From Flavisolibacter longurius (GTDB lineage Bacteria > Bacteroidota > Bacteroidia > Chitinophagales > Chitinophagaceae): DNA of 64,000 bases. Location of the stretch: positions 124,001 through 188,000 of the forward strand of contig JACJGO010000003.1 in NCBI GenBank assembly GCA_014163555.1. Reading direction: 5' to 3'. This document shows, piece after piece, positions 26,925 through 36,058 of the stretch; the first letter of the stretch is position 1; each line of letters starts with the position of its first letter. The position numbers and the translations under genes were made by a program. Below the pieces are notes generated by a model, which did no database searches, was not told the DNA's origin, and saw nothing but the letters and a program-made list of their open reading frames with translations.

Positions 26925-27045
26925 ATGACAGTTTGCGGATGACAGATGACAGCACAGAAAAGGATTTGGTTAGTAGTATAAGTAAGACAAAAGATGATTG
27001 TAAAACGAAAGTCTCTTCTGTCATCTGTCATCCCTCCTCTGTCAT
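26925..27045. repeat. Phased inverted array D (7-bp period), katA/porP convergent gap
   Basis: Left arm 26925-26952 reads as four heptamers: ATGACAG, TTTGCGG, ATGACAG, ATGACAG. Right arm 27018-27045 is the mirror: CTGTCAT, CTGTCAT, CCCTCCT, CTGTCAT. The order is symmetric even for the odd unit. Inner perfect arms are 16 bases. The spacer is 65 bases. The left arm starts five bases after the catalase stop and the right arm ends within the porP stop codon. Confidence 0.8.
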
Positions 27046-28127
27046 CAGAACTTTGGGCAGACCACCGCGTTCAGCGATGAGTTTTCGCGGTCGGTGAAGC
27101 CCGCATAGGACACACCAAGTTCAAAACCTCCTCTTCCATAAGAGGAGGTTTTTAGTTGAGAGATGTTGACATCATAACTGACCGAAAAAGAAAAAGGCCG
27201 GTAATCTACTTTCACAACCGGAATTATAGCATCATTTAGCCGGAAGAAAGCGCCGCCATGCACAGTATAGCGGGCATTTTCTATATCGCCGCCTAGCTTT
27301 ACTCCATACAAGGCACCGGCAATGGTTTCGCTGTAAGCCGCCTGGAAGGATTGGTTGGCCTGAACGGTCACATAACTCCATTCCGTTACGCCAAAGCGAA
27401 TGCCTGCCGATATATCGGTTTTGGGAGACAATTCAATCCGGGGATTTCGGTAAAAAGAATTTTTGGGTTTGTTGAAATGGTGCAGCGCAACGCCCACATA
27501 AAAATTATCCTCGGGGTCATCGTTTAATTGTGCATTGTAACTCAAGCCAACGGAAGCATCCCAGTAACTGTACTGCGGCTGCAAAAACGTTTCTCCATCA
27601 CCGGTTCCATTGTACATGCTGTTGGTGAGCATTTTGCTGCGGTCGAATCGCTTTTGCACCCATCCTCCCATAATTCCCAGCGAGAGGTATTTTGTTTTTT
27701 CATCACTTAATGATTTGTGATAGTTGAGTGCCGGCAGCACCTGCGTCGACACCCAGGAAATTTCACCGGCTCTGTCCTGAACGAATTGAAGACCGGCCGT
27801 CACAAAATCATTCCCTTTCCCGATAGGCATTTTGTATTCGCCGTTGATAGACGCGGTTTTATAAGCTGTGGTGATACTGTTCCATTGGTCGCGGTAAACG
27901 GCTTGTACGCGGATGTCACCAGCGAATATGCCGGCCAGCGACGGGTTACGCAACAGCGGCGCTTCAAAAAACTGTGAGAAGTGAATGTCCTGCGCTTTAC
28001 CAAAAGCAGGCAGCAGGCAAAGGGCAGTCAGCAGTGTAACATACAGCTTTGTAAATCGTGCAAAGAATTGTATTATGATTTGCTTATGGACGACCGAATG
28101 CCGCCTGTTGCAAAATGCTTTTTTCAT
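27045..28127 (-). CDS. PorP/SprF family type IX secretion membrane protein
   Basis: 360 residues: signal peptide (LYVTLLTALCLLPAFGKAQ, after a long basic N-terminus) and the family block DIHFSQFFEAPLLRNPSLAGIFAGDIRVQAVYRDQW, followed by a predicted 14-strand outer-membrane barrel. Members help deliver or anchor partner adhesins that carry type B sorting domains. The upstream gene on the same strand (88-base gap) is exactly such an adhesin. The start at 28127 gives a long n-region; a later non-ATG start cannot be excluded. Confidence 0.92.
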   Translation of the reverse strand: MKKAFCNRRHSVVHKQIIIQFFARFTKLYVTLLTALCLLPAFGKAQDIHFSQFFEAPLLRNPSLAGIFAGDIRVQAVYRDQWNSITTAYKTASINGEYKMPIGKGNDFVTAGLQFVQDRAGEISWVSTQVLPALNYHKSLSDEKTKYLSLGIMGGWVQKRFDRSKMLTNSMYNGTGDGETFLQPQYSYWDASVGLSYNAQLNDDPEDNFYVGVALHHFNKPKNSFYRNPRIELSPKTDISAGIRFGVTEWSYVTVQANQSFQAAYSETIAGALYGVKLGGDIENARYTVHGGAFFRLNDAIIPVVKVDYRPFSFSVSYDVNISQLKTSSYGRGGFELGVSYAGFTDRENSSLNAVVCPKF

Positions 28128-28215
28128 TGGCTTTGATTTTTACAAACACGCTTGTTCTGCATTTCTGTTGGTTTAATTGTTACATCGCTTTCTGCTACTG
28201 CCAACAGCTTGCTCC

Positions 28216-31200
28216 TTACTGTATCAGTGCCACATTGCCTTCAAACTTCACCACCTGATTATTATCACAGAAAATTTCAACCTGGTAAACGTAAACATCC
28301 GACACAGCTTTCGCCCCCTTGAATGTGCCATTCCATCCCATGGACGGGTCGTTTACGTTAAAGTTCACCCGTTCAAAAACAACTTGTCCCCAGCGGTTAA
28401 AAATGCGCAAGGTTTTCACCCGGCTCAGGCCCTTGCCCCGTACATAAAATATATCGTTGCTGCCGTCGCCGTTGGGTGAAAATGTGTTGGGTACAAAAAT
28501 GTTATCATTATTACAAAGAACAATCACATTCACCTCCCCTGCATTGCGACAGCCATTGTTATCTTCAAAATCAACCCTGTACCTTGTATCGAACCGAGGT
28601 TTGGCGAAGGGTTGCGGACATGTGGTACAATTTAAACCTTCCGGTTCGCTCCATTTGTAGTTGATGACACTATCCGAGTACATCGCGGGCAGTAAAACCG
28701 GCGTCCCAATGGTAGTTGTGACGGTGGCTGGCAGTGTAACAGTGGGGATGGGGTTGACAACAAGAAGTTGCGTGGCTGTGTCACGGCAACCGCTTTCGTT
28801 TACGGCTACGGCTTGTACTACTAGCCTTCCTGGTTCACTGTAAATCTGTCGTTGCGGGATTTGTGCAAAGGCTTCTTTCCCGTTCGGAAAGCGCCAGGAC
28901 CATTTGATCAGGGAAGTATCTGTCCTTTGAAGAATACCAAAATGGGTAACGCCCTGTCCTGCACAAATTACTGAATCACCGGCTATGCTAATCTGAGGCG
29001 AACGTGCTATTCTAACGGGTGCGGTTAATCGGAATGTATCTACGCAATTGTTTTGCGTTCGTACGCTCAGTGTTACAGGGTAGTTGCCTGGTTGTGAATA
29101 GTAATGCGATGGTGAGGACTCGGATGATGTGGTGCCATCGCCAAAATTCCAGGTATAGGCTGTAACCGGGTTGTTGGCAGTGGTAGAATCAGTAAAATTT
29201 ACAAGGCCCCTGTCACAGAGAAGATTTTTATCCAATCCAAACTTCGCTGTGGCACCTTGAATGCGGATTGTGTCCAAGCCTGAAATCGGTACCACACAGC
29301 CGCTGCTGTCCCGCAGGATTAATTTGGGAACGAAGTTGCCAAAGAAATTATAGACATGTTGTCTGGCAGAGTCGTTGGCATCAATGATGGTGCCATCACC
29401 CATATCCCATATCTTACTCATTTTAATTTGTTGTGAGGTCGATAAATCCACCAGTAGCGGTTTGCAACCGTCAAGAGGTAGGTAGTTGATGCGAGTAGTC
29501 GTTACATCGTACAGTGTAATTTGTTTCACAGCCGTATCACTGCAGCCGCCTGGCCCCGTTACCACCAGTTTAGTTTCATAAACGCCAGGATTATTATAAT
29601 ACTGGACAGGATTGGGCAGGCGTGTAGTACCGCCATTCAGGTCCCAGTAATGACTTGTGTAATAAGCAGAGGTATTGGTGTATCGAACCGGAAAAGGGAT
29701 ACAGGCACTGGCTGAATCGCTTACTGTAAAAGAAGCTACGGGTTGGTGAACAGAAATGTATTCTTTTTTTGTAATAGAATCTGTGCAGCCATACTCGTCG
29801 GTGATGGTCAGGTTTACCGAATACAGTCCTTCTGCATTGTATACAGCAGAAGGGTCTTTGTCTTTTGACGTGGTGCCATTGCCAAAATTCCAAGTGCTGT
29901 TGTATGCACCTGGCGTAAATGAGTTGTTACTAAACTGAACGGCTGCGCCAGGGCAACTGGCTGTATCAACGGCCGTAAAGGAAGCTCGGATGTCTGAAAC
30001 GTTAACCAGTTGCGGCATCAGCAAAGAGTCCGTACAGCCGCTTTCATCCCGCACCTTCAGCGATACATCATATGAGCCAGCCTTGTCATAAATGTGCCGC
30101 ACCACGGCTGGTGTTGTCTGGTTAACGACCGTGCCATCACCTAGGTTCCACTCCCAAGCCCTGAGACGATTGGTACCATCGGTCTTGGACTGATCGGTAA
30201 AGCTGGCTTCCACTACTTTGCAGCCGTTGTTGTTACTAGCTTGAAAGGCAGCCGCTGGTCCGTTAATTCTGATGTACTGCTGTTTTTCAGTGGTGGTTAC
30301 GCAACCATTCTGGTCTTCTGTTGTCAGAACTATAGTATAGCGTCCTGCAGTCGTATACGTGGCAGAAACTGATCTTCCAGTAAGTGCCGGTTGACCTGCA
30401 CCAACATTCCAGCTATATCGTACAATATTGGCTGCATTAGTGGTGTCGGCGGTGAAATGAATAGCGGTGCCCTTGCAAGCAACAGTTGTCGATGCCACGA
30501 AATCAGGTATGCCGCCGCCAACATTAACAACATGCTGGATGCTTTGCGAACAGCTATCGTTGGTCACAGTTAGTATCACTGTAAATTTTCCATAGCGGGG
30601 ATAGGTATGGGTGGGGTTCTGTAGATTAGAGGTTTGGCCATCACCAAAGTCCCATTGCCAGGTTTTGGCACCAATTGACTGGTCGCGAAACGAATAAAGG
30701 TATTTGTTGGTACAAGCCACATCAAAAGTAAAGCTGGCGATGGGTGGTTTTATGGTAACATAATCTGCAAGGCTGATTGAGTCTTGGCAGCCATGGTTTT
30801 CAGCAATCAGCTTGATGGTAAATGTGCCGGTGTCAGAAAATAGGTAAACGGGATTCTGTTCTGTGGACGACCCGCCTTCACCAAAATCCCAATACCATGC
30901 TGTAGAATTGGTTGAGGAGTTGGTAAAGGTGACGGGCTGGCTGGCACAAACCGTCGTCGGAACTGCCGTGAAGCCGGCTTTTGGCTTCGTGCCGGCACTG
31001 ATGAAGTCCTTTAGTGTTAGGGTATCTGTACAGCCACTGGCAGTTGTGACGATGAGCGTTACCGTATAATTACCTTGTTGGGTGTAGGTATAAGAAGGGG
31101 CCTGCTGTGTAGAAGTGGCACCATTGCCAAACCGCCATAGATAGGCCACTACCGGCTCATTGGAAACAACGGTAGGGGTGAACTGAACAGGTAATGGAAG

Positions 31201-32550
31201 ACAGCCCCGCTGCGGAAGCGCAGCAATGGTGATTTTAGGTTTTGAAATAGATACCGCCTTCGGCACCCGAATCGTATCTGTACAGCCATTAGCATTGGCT
31301 ACAGTCAGCGTGACTGTGTAATCTCCAGCTGCTTTATAAATATGGATAGGGTTTGCTTGGGTAGATGTTGTGCTATCGCCAAAATCCCAGTAATAGGAAA
31401 CTGCGTTGGTAACGGTATTGCTAAAAGATACGGTGGCTGGCACTTGGCAGTACGTGTTTTTATTGACCGTGAAACTAGCCTTAGGCCGGGCAAATATGGT
31501 CAGGCTACTGGACGAAGAGTCGGCACAACTGCCGTAACCCTGCACCAATCTAACGGTGAAGGTTCCGGTGGTAGTGTACAACTTTACCGGATTGGCTTCC
31601 GTGGAGGTGGTGCCATCGCCAAAATCCCAGAAAGACTGCCCCGTTGTATCGGAAGACGTGTTAACAAAGCGGATAGAGTCGCTTACACAGCCTTTGTCAG
31701 CGACCCGAAAGGATGTTACCGTGTTGCCTAAAGTAAGAAGGTTTTCTTTGCGCAGGGTGTCAATGCATCCTTCGCTGCTTTTTGCTATCAGGGTTACCGA
31801 GTAGGTGCCGGCATTCCGGTAAGAATGTATTGGACTGGCTTCCGTAGAGGTGGTGCCATCGCCAAAATCCCAGGTATAGCTTATGAGGCCAGGGCCGGCA
31901 GTAGCGTTGGTAAACTTAGCCTCAAAAGGAGCTTGACAGGAAGAAGGCCGTATAAGACTGAAATCTGCTTTCAGGCCACCTGCAACTTTAATGAAGGTAT
32001 GTTTTGTGGCGACACTCCAGCAACCTTTGTCGTTGACGACTTTCATTGAAACTGTGTAGGTGCCATCATAATTGTACGTATGCAGCGGATTTTGCTGGGT
32101 CGATTGGGTGCCATCACCAAAATCCCAAAGCCAGGAGGTATTTGCCGTACCGGTGCTTGCTGTACTTGCATCGGTAAACTGCACCGGGAATGGATAGCAA
32201 CCAACCGAATCAGATACGCGAAAAGCTGCCTCCGGATTTTTATAAACTGTAATGTAATTGGCACGGCTGACGGTTTTTACTCCGTCAGAGTAGGTTACTT
32301 TCAACGTAACCGCATATTGGCCAGGGGTAAAATACGTGGTAGAAGGATTTTTAAGGGTAGAGGTGGCACCATTGCCAAAGTCCCAAAACCAGGAAAGAGG
32401 AGCACCTGATGATTGGTCTGTAAATTTTACCACCAGTGGTGAACAGCCTGCCACCGTGCTGGAAGCAAAGTCGGGCGTTGATGCCTGCGCCTTTACCACG
32501 TTATGCAGCAAAAAGAAAAAGCCTATCAGTAGTACGGTAATCCGTGTCAA
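28216..32550 (-). CDS. Giant PKD-repeat adhesin with type B T9SS sorting domain
   Basis: 1444 residues: signal peptide (ITVLLIGFFFLLHNVVKAQ), about 15 PKD-like repeats of 85-90 residues each marked by WDFGDG or a variant (WNFGNG, WDMGDG, WRFPNG) and a following cysteine (GCTDT type), then the CHU_C/gliding-motility C-terminal domain (FVPNTFSPNGDGSNDIF ... LRIFNRWGQVVFE). Such proteins are exported by the type IX system and held on the cell surface, as SprB is. The repeats show up at DNA level as recurring GGTGCCATCGCCAAAATCCCA-like segments. It precedes a PorP/SprF gene, the usual partner. Confidence 0.94.
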   Translation of the reverse strand: MTRITVLLIGFFFLLHNVVKAQASTPDFASSTVAGCSPLVVKFTDQSSGAPLSWFWDFGNGATSTLKNPSTTYFTPGQYAVTLKVTYSDGVKTVSRANYITVYKNPEAAFRVSDSVGCYPFPVQFTDASTASTGTANTSWLWDFGDGTQSTQQNPLHTYNYDGTYTVSMKVVNDKGCWSVATKHTFIKVAGGLKADFSLIRPSSCQAPFEAKFTNATAGPGLISYTWDFGDGTTSTEASPIHSYRNAGTYSVTLIAKSSEGCIDTLRKENLLTLGNTVTSFRVADKGCVSDSIRFVNTSSDTTGQSFWDFGDGTTSTEANPVKLYTTTGTFTVRLVQGYGSCADSSSSSLTIFARPKASFTVNKNTYCQVPATVSFSNTVTNAVSYYWDFGDSTTSTQANPIHIYKAAGDYTVTLTVANANGCTDTIRVPKAVSISKPKITIAALPQRGCLPLPVQFTPTVVSNEPVVAYLWRFGNGATSTQQAPSYTYTQQGNYTVTLIVTTASGCTDTLTLKDFISAGTKPKAGFTAVPTTVCASQPVTFTNSSTNSTAWYWDFGEGGSSTEQNPVYLFSDTGTFTIKLIAENHGCQDSISLADYVTIKPPIASFTFDVACTNKYLYSFRDQSIGAKTWQWDFGDGQTSNLQNPTHTYPRYGKFTVILTVTNDSCSQSIQHVVNVGGGIPDFVASTTVACKGTAIHFTADTTNAANIVRYSWNVGAGQPALTGRSVSATYTTAGRYTIVLTTEDQNGCVTTTEKQQYIRINGPAAAFQASNNNGCKVVEASFTDQSKTDGTNRLRAWEWNLGDGTVVNQTTPAVVRHIYDKAGSYDVSLKVRDESGCTDSLLMPQLVNVSDIRASFTAVDTASCPGAAVQFSNNSFTPGAYNSTWNFGNGTTSKDKDPSAVYNAEGLYSVNLTITDEYGCTDSITKKEYISVHQPVASFTVSDSASACIPFPVRYTNTSAYYTSHYWDLNGGTTRLPNPVQYYNNPGVYETKLVVTGPGGCSDTAVKQITLYDVTTTRINYLPLDGCKPLLVDLSTSQQIKMSKIWDMGDGTIIDANDSARQHVYNFFGNFVPKLILRDSSGCVVPISGLDTIRIQGATAKFGLDKNLLCDRGLVNFTDSTTANNPVTAYTWNFGDGTTSSESSPSHYYSQPGNYPVTLSVRTQNNCVDTFRLTAPVRIARSPQISIAGDSVICAGQGVTHFGILQRTDTSLIKWSWRFPNGKEAFAQIPQRQIYSEPGRLVVQAVAVNESGCRDTATQLLVVNPIPTVTLPATVTTTIGTPVLLPAMYSDSVINYKWSEPEGLNCTTCPQPFAKPRFDTRYRVDFEDNNGCRNAGEVNVIVLCNNDNIFVPNTFSPNGDGSNDIFYVRGKGLSRVKTLRIFNRWGQVVFERVNFNVNDPSMGWNGTFKGAKAVSDVYVYQVEIFCDNNQVVKFEGNVALIQ

Positions 32551-32693
32551 TTTTACTCACGTTAAACGCTTCGGAAAGCGTGGTTATATCAATGGCGTTG
32601 GTCGCGACCTTGATAGCAAGAATTATTCCTAAACGCGGGTAACGGAAATCCAGTTTCAAATAAGCAGAAAGAAGGGTAGGGTAACAGGCGGTC

Positions 32694-33098
32694 TTATTTA
32701 TCAAGCCGCAGTTTAAGCACTTCGCCATTAACGGTTTGTGACGCTTCTACAAATGTCCAACTGTTGTTGGTAATTTTCCAGATGCCATTCAGAAGCATCA
32801 CGGTGGCGGTCGCATTGGAAAAATTAGAAGTTATGGTTCTATTATTCGGGTCAGCCTCCCAGGTGCCGGTATTTTCCTTGTTGCCGTTGTTGATCGCTTC
32901 CACGGTATTGTTGGAGCGGAACTGAAACAGGTAAGGAGAAAAATCGACCGTTTTGTTTTCGGTTCCCTTCGTAAAGCTCGATACCCGCCACTGGCCGTCA
33001 GTCATGGCTTTCATCACCATGTCCTCCTGGATGTTTTCCTTTATTTTTTCGCAGCCTGCCAGCAAAAAGAGGCAAAAAAAGGCAATCAAAGGTTTCAT
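32694..33098 (-). CDS. Lipoprotein, lipocalin-like, unknown function
   Basis: 134 residues. It has a lipoprotein signal with lipobox LLAGC (cysteine at residue 16). The mature part reads as a small beta barrel: GQWRVSSFTKG, DFSPYLFQFRSNNTVEAIN and NTGTWEADPNNRTITSNF, a lipocalin-like pattern common in Bacteroidota lipoproteins. It is a single gene. No ligand can be assigned. Confidence 0.8.
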   Translation of the reverse strand: MKPLIAFFCLFLLAGCEKIKENIQEDMVMKAMTDGQWRVSSFTKGTENKTVDFSPYLFQFRSNNTVEAINNGNKENTGTWEADPNNRTITSNFSNATATVMLLNGIWKITNNSWTFVEASQTVNGEVLKLRLDK

Positions 33099-33466
33099 AT
33101 CTATATAAACTCTTTAAATAAAATAAAAACACTTTTCTGTGAATGTTATTGTCCGAACCATTGGCAACAGCAATGCCGGTCCTATAATTAGGAAGCCAAC
33201 AATCGGTCATACAAAACGAAAACGTCACAAGGCTGTACTCCGCATGGAAGTTCACAGGGTATTGGCGGAATGGGAAAGTAAGTAATAAGGCGACAGGCAA
33301 ACAATTTTAATCTGTTATGCGGTTGTAACCGGAAACTAAATTAAGGCAGTTTGGCTATACCAACGAAAAATAACTATTTCTGGAGGAGGCATAGAATCCG
33401 GAGTGGGATTCCAAAACGACAAACAAAACAGATGAATGTCCTTCAACCTGCTTTTTATTACCATCC
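33099..33466. other. Intergenic stretch upstream of the lipoprotein gene
   Basis: 368 bases with no credible gene. The only structure seen is a six-base hairpin GAATCC/GGATTC at 33394-33411, lying downstream of the M32 carboxypeptidase gene but without a T run. Confidence 0.5.
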
Positions 33467-34972
33467 TCAGTCCCAGTTATATACCGATACATATTTTTTA
33501 TGGGCATACTGCATAAAATAATCCGTATTTAACCCTTCGCCGGTGACTTCGGTACACAGCGTTTCGCTGGTAAAGGAGCGGCCCGTTTGGTGAATATTTT
33601 TGCGAAGCCATTGCAGGAGCGGCAACGTATTACCCGAAGCGATTTGCTCTTCCAGACCCTGTAGGTCTTTCTGTGCCTGTGCATAAAACTGTGCTGCGTA
33701 GAGGCTGCCCAAGCTGTATGTGGGAAAATACCCAAAGCTGCCATGACTCCAGTGTACATCCTGCAGGGCCCCCTGTATGTCATCGGGCACGGCAACATCC
33801 AGCAGGGTAGCATATTGTTCGTTCCAATACTGTGGAATATCAGCGGTTTTAAGTGTGCCTTCCAGCAACCGCTTTTCCAGTTCGTACCGGATATACACAT
33901 GAAAATGATAGCTAATCTCATCGGCTTCGGTCCGTATCAGAGAGGGCTGTACTTTGTTGATGCCTTTGTAAAACCGGTCCAGCGAAACGGCCTGCAGTTG
34001 TTGCGGAAACTGTTTTTGCAATTCCGGATAAAAATGTTGCCAAAATCCTTTGCTGCGGCCAACATTATTTTCCCATAACCGTGACTGTGACTCGTGAATG
34101 CTGTACGAACAGGCTTCGCCCAGGGGCAAGCCATATTGGTCCACAGGCAGACCCTGTTCGTAGATTGCATGTCCTGCTTCGTGAATGCAACTCCATGTCA
34201 TGTTGCCAAAATCAGCTTCGTCAATACGTGTGGTGATGCGGACATCCCGTGCGCCAAAACTAATGCTGAAGGGGTGCTCACTGCGGTCCTGCCGTCCAGC
34301 AGTAAAGTCAAAATGCATTTCTCTAAGTAACTGCAAACCCCAATCCCATTGCGCCTGTTCAGGAAAATGTTGTTTTAAAAAACTGTCGTCCACCTGTGGT
34401 GCCGACAATATTTTTTCGTACAATGTTTTGAGTTGCGGTAACAGGTGTTCAAAGGCTTTGTCGAGCAATGAAACTGTTGAACCTTTCTCGTATTCATCCA
34501 GCAAGGCATCGTACGGGTGATGAACATAGCCCAACACACTGGCTTCTTCTTTTTTCAATTGCACCAGCGTATCCAGGTCTTTTTCAAAAACTGAAAACGA
34601 ATTCTGCTTTCTTGCATCCAGCCAGGAATGAAACGCTTTGTTTACCGCGTCAGAAAGTGCCCGAACCAGTTGCGGGCTGTATTTTTTATTTTTTGTATAA
34701 TCCTCGAAGGTTCGCTCTACATTTCTTTTTTCGCCGTGAGAGAGATCTTGTTTAATCAGCAGGCTTTGCAAAAGTTCGCCCAGGGCATCGTCGCTGAAAA
34801 GCTGGTGAGACAATTCCGCCAGTGTACTGATTTGTTGTCCGCGCAGTGTTGCCCCTTGTGAAGGCAGGTAGGTTTCCTGGTCCCATTGCAATACGGCGCT
34901 GGCATTCCGAACATCGGCAATGCGTTTCATCCGGGTAACATATTCCTGGTACAAATCGGTGGTGTTCTGCAT
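33467..34972 (-). CDS. Carboxypeptidase M32 (thermostable carboxypeptidase Taq type)
   Basis: 501 residues, the family length. The zinc motif HEAGH is at 264-268, and the M32 hallmark HESQSRLWENNVGRS follows about 30 residues later, supplying the third zinc ligand. It removes C-terminal residues from peptides in the cytoplasm, metal-dependently. The start is only 16 bases downstream of the yitT stop on the same strand, so the two genes are probably one transcript. Confidence 0.95.
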   Translation of the reverse strand: MQNTTDLYQEYVTRMKRIADVRNASAVLQWDQETYLPSQGATLRGQQISTLAELSHQLFSDDALGELLQSLLIKQDLSHGEKRNVERTFEDYTKNKKYSPQLVRALSDAVNKAFHSWLDARKQNSFSVFEKDLDTLVQLKKEEASVLGYVHHPYDALLDEYEKGSTVSLLDKAFEHLLPQLKTLYEKILSAPQVDDSFLKQHFPEQAQWDWGLQLLREMHFDFTAGRQDRSEHPFSISFGARDVRITTRIDEADFGNMTWSCIHEAGHAIYEQGLPVDQYGLPLGEACSYSIHESQSRLWENNVGRSKGFWQHFYPELQKQFPQQLQAVSLDRFYKGINKVQPSLIRTEADEISYHFHVYIRYELEKRLLEGTLKTADIPQYWNEQYATLLDVAVPDDIQGALQDVHWSHGSFGYFPTYSLGSLYAAQFYAQAQKDLQGLEEQIASGNTLPLLQWLRKNIHQTGRSFTSETLCTEVTGEGLNTDYFMQYAHKKYVSVYNWD

Positions 34973-34988
34973 ACGGTTCTTTTGCCTG

Positions 34989-35963
34989 TCAATGCTGTTC
35001 TTTCAGTTTTATTTTTCGCACCATACCCCCGCGGGTGTCCTTAATGCTTTGCATTACAATAAATGCCTGCGGATCGATGCGCTCAATTTCAGACGTCAGC
35101 CGGTTAATCTCCAGCCGGGTGATTACGGTAAAGATGATGTCAATATGCTGGTTGCTTTCCCCACTTTTCCCAAATCCTTTTTTGCCATTATATAGGGTAA
35201 GACCACGGTGCAATTTGTCTTTGATCATGGTCATGATCTGCTGGCTGTGGGTAGAAATGATGGTAACGCCGGTGTATTCTTCAATCCCCTCTAAAATAAA
35301 ATCCACCGTTTTCGAAGCAGATAAATACGTAAGGATGGAGTACAGGGCTACTTCCATGGAAAGTAGGTAGGCGGCTACCGAAAATATAATGATGTTGAAA
35401 ATGAGAATAAAATCACCAACGGTAAGACTGATCTTCCGGCTCAGGTAAATAGCCAGCACTTCGGTGCCGTCAATTACGCCGCCACCCCGGATGCTGAGGC
35501 CAATGCCAGCGCCGAGGAAAAAACCGCCAAAAACAGCTACCAGTAACTTGTCGGATGTCATGTTGGGATAAGGAATAACCTCAACCACCAAGGCCAAAAC
35601 AGCAATGGCCAGAATGCTTTTGATGCTGAACACTTTACTGATTTGCCGGTATCCGAGAAGCAGAAAGGGCAGGTTGAAAACAATGATCAGCAAGGAAAGT
35701 GAAATATTGGTTTGGCTCTTGGTGAGCAGCGAAATTCCCATAACGCCGCCATCGATGAAACCAGTGGGCATGATAAAGCCTTTTAACCCAAAACCAGCTG
35801 ATAAAACACCAAGCAGGATCAGGAAAAAATCACTTGTGTTTTTCAAGATTTGCTTGCGCCTTCGCTTGGCTGCCTGCCGTTGTCGTATCATTTCGTAGGA
35901 GCGATGACGGTTTTCGCCACGAAAAACGCCGGTGATGGTTTTGAAGAGGGAAAGGCTGGCCAT
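34989..35963 (-). CDS. YitT family membrane protein
   Basis: 324 residues. A basic N-terminal tail of about 40 residues is followed by five or six helices (YitT_membrane/DUF161; GFGLKGFIMPTGFIDGGVMGISLL) and a C-terminal soluble DUF2179 domain (GVTIISTHSQQIMTMIKDKLHRGLTLY). Function is unknown. The first ATG (35963) is preceded at four bases by a perfect -7 element, so either the mRNA is leaderless or translation begins at the ATG 24 codons in. Confidence 0.88.
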   Translation of the reverse strand: MASLSLFKTITGVFRGENRHRSYEMIRQRQAAKRRRKQILKNTSDFFLILLGVLSAGFGLKGFIMPTGFIDGGVMGISLLTKSQTNISLSLLIIVFNLPFLLLGYRQISKVFSIKSILAIAVLALVVEVIPYPNMTSDKLLVAVFGGFFLGAGIGLSIRGGGVIDGTEVLAIYLSRKISLTVGDFILIFNIIIFSVAAYLLSMEVALYSILTYLSASKTVDFILEGIEEYTGVTIISTHSQQIMTMIKDKLHRGLTLYNGKKGFGKSGESNQHIDIIFTVITRLEINRLTSEIERIDPQAFIVMQSIKDTRGGMVRKIKLKEQH

Positions 35964-35967
35964 ATGA

Positions 35968-35975
35968 CAAATTTA
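35968..35975 (-). promoter_or_regulatory. -7 element abutting the yitT start codon
   Basis: TAAATTTG on the minus strand, perfect TAnnTTTG, ending four bases before the ATG. Predicted transcription start is at the ATG itself. Confidence 0.4.
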
Positions 35976-36058
35976 TTTGAATTCAGCCTGTTTTCTTTTA
36001 TTATTCTCAGCCTGATTTTCTGTCGATTTTCCGCAGAGAATGTGGTTATTTTGGCGCT

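Noticed and set aside
31342-31731. 129-codon plus-strand frame inside the PKD adhesin
   Set aside because: Repeated GGAIAKIP words simply mirror the WDFGDG repeats on the other strand.
28216-32550. CRISPR-like array from regularly spaced similar segments
   Set aside because: The spaced similar segments encode PKD repeats in one long open frame; spacing and sequence follow the protein repeat.
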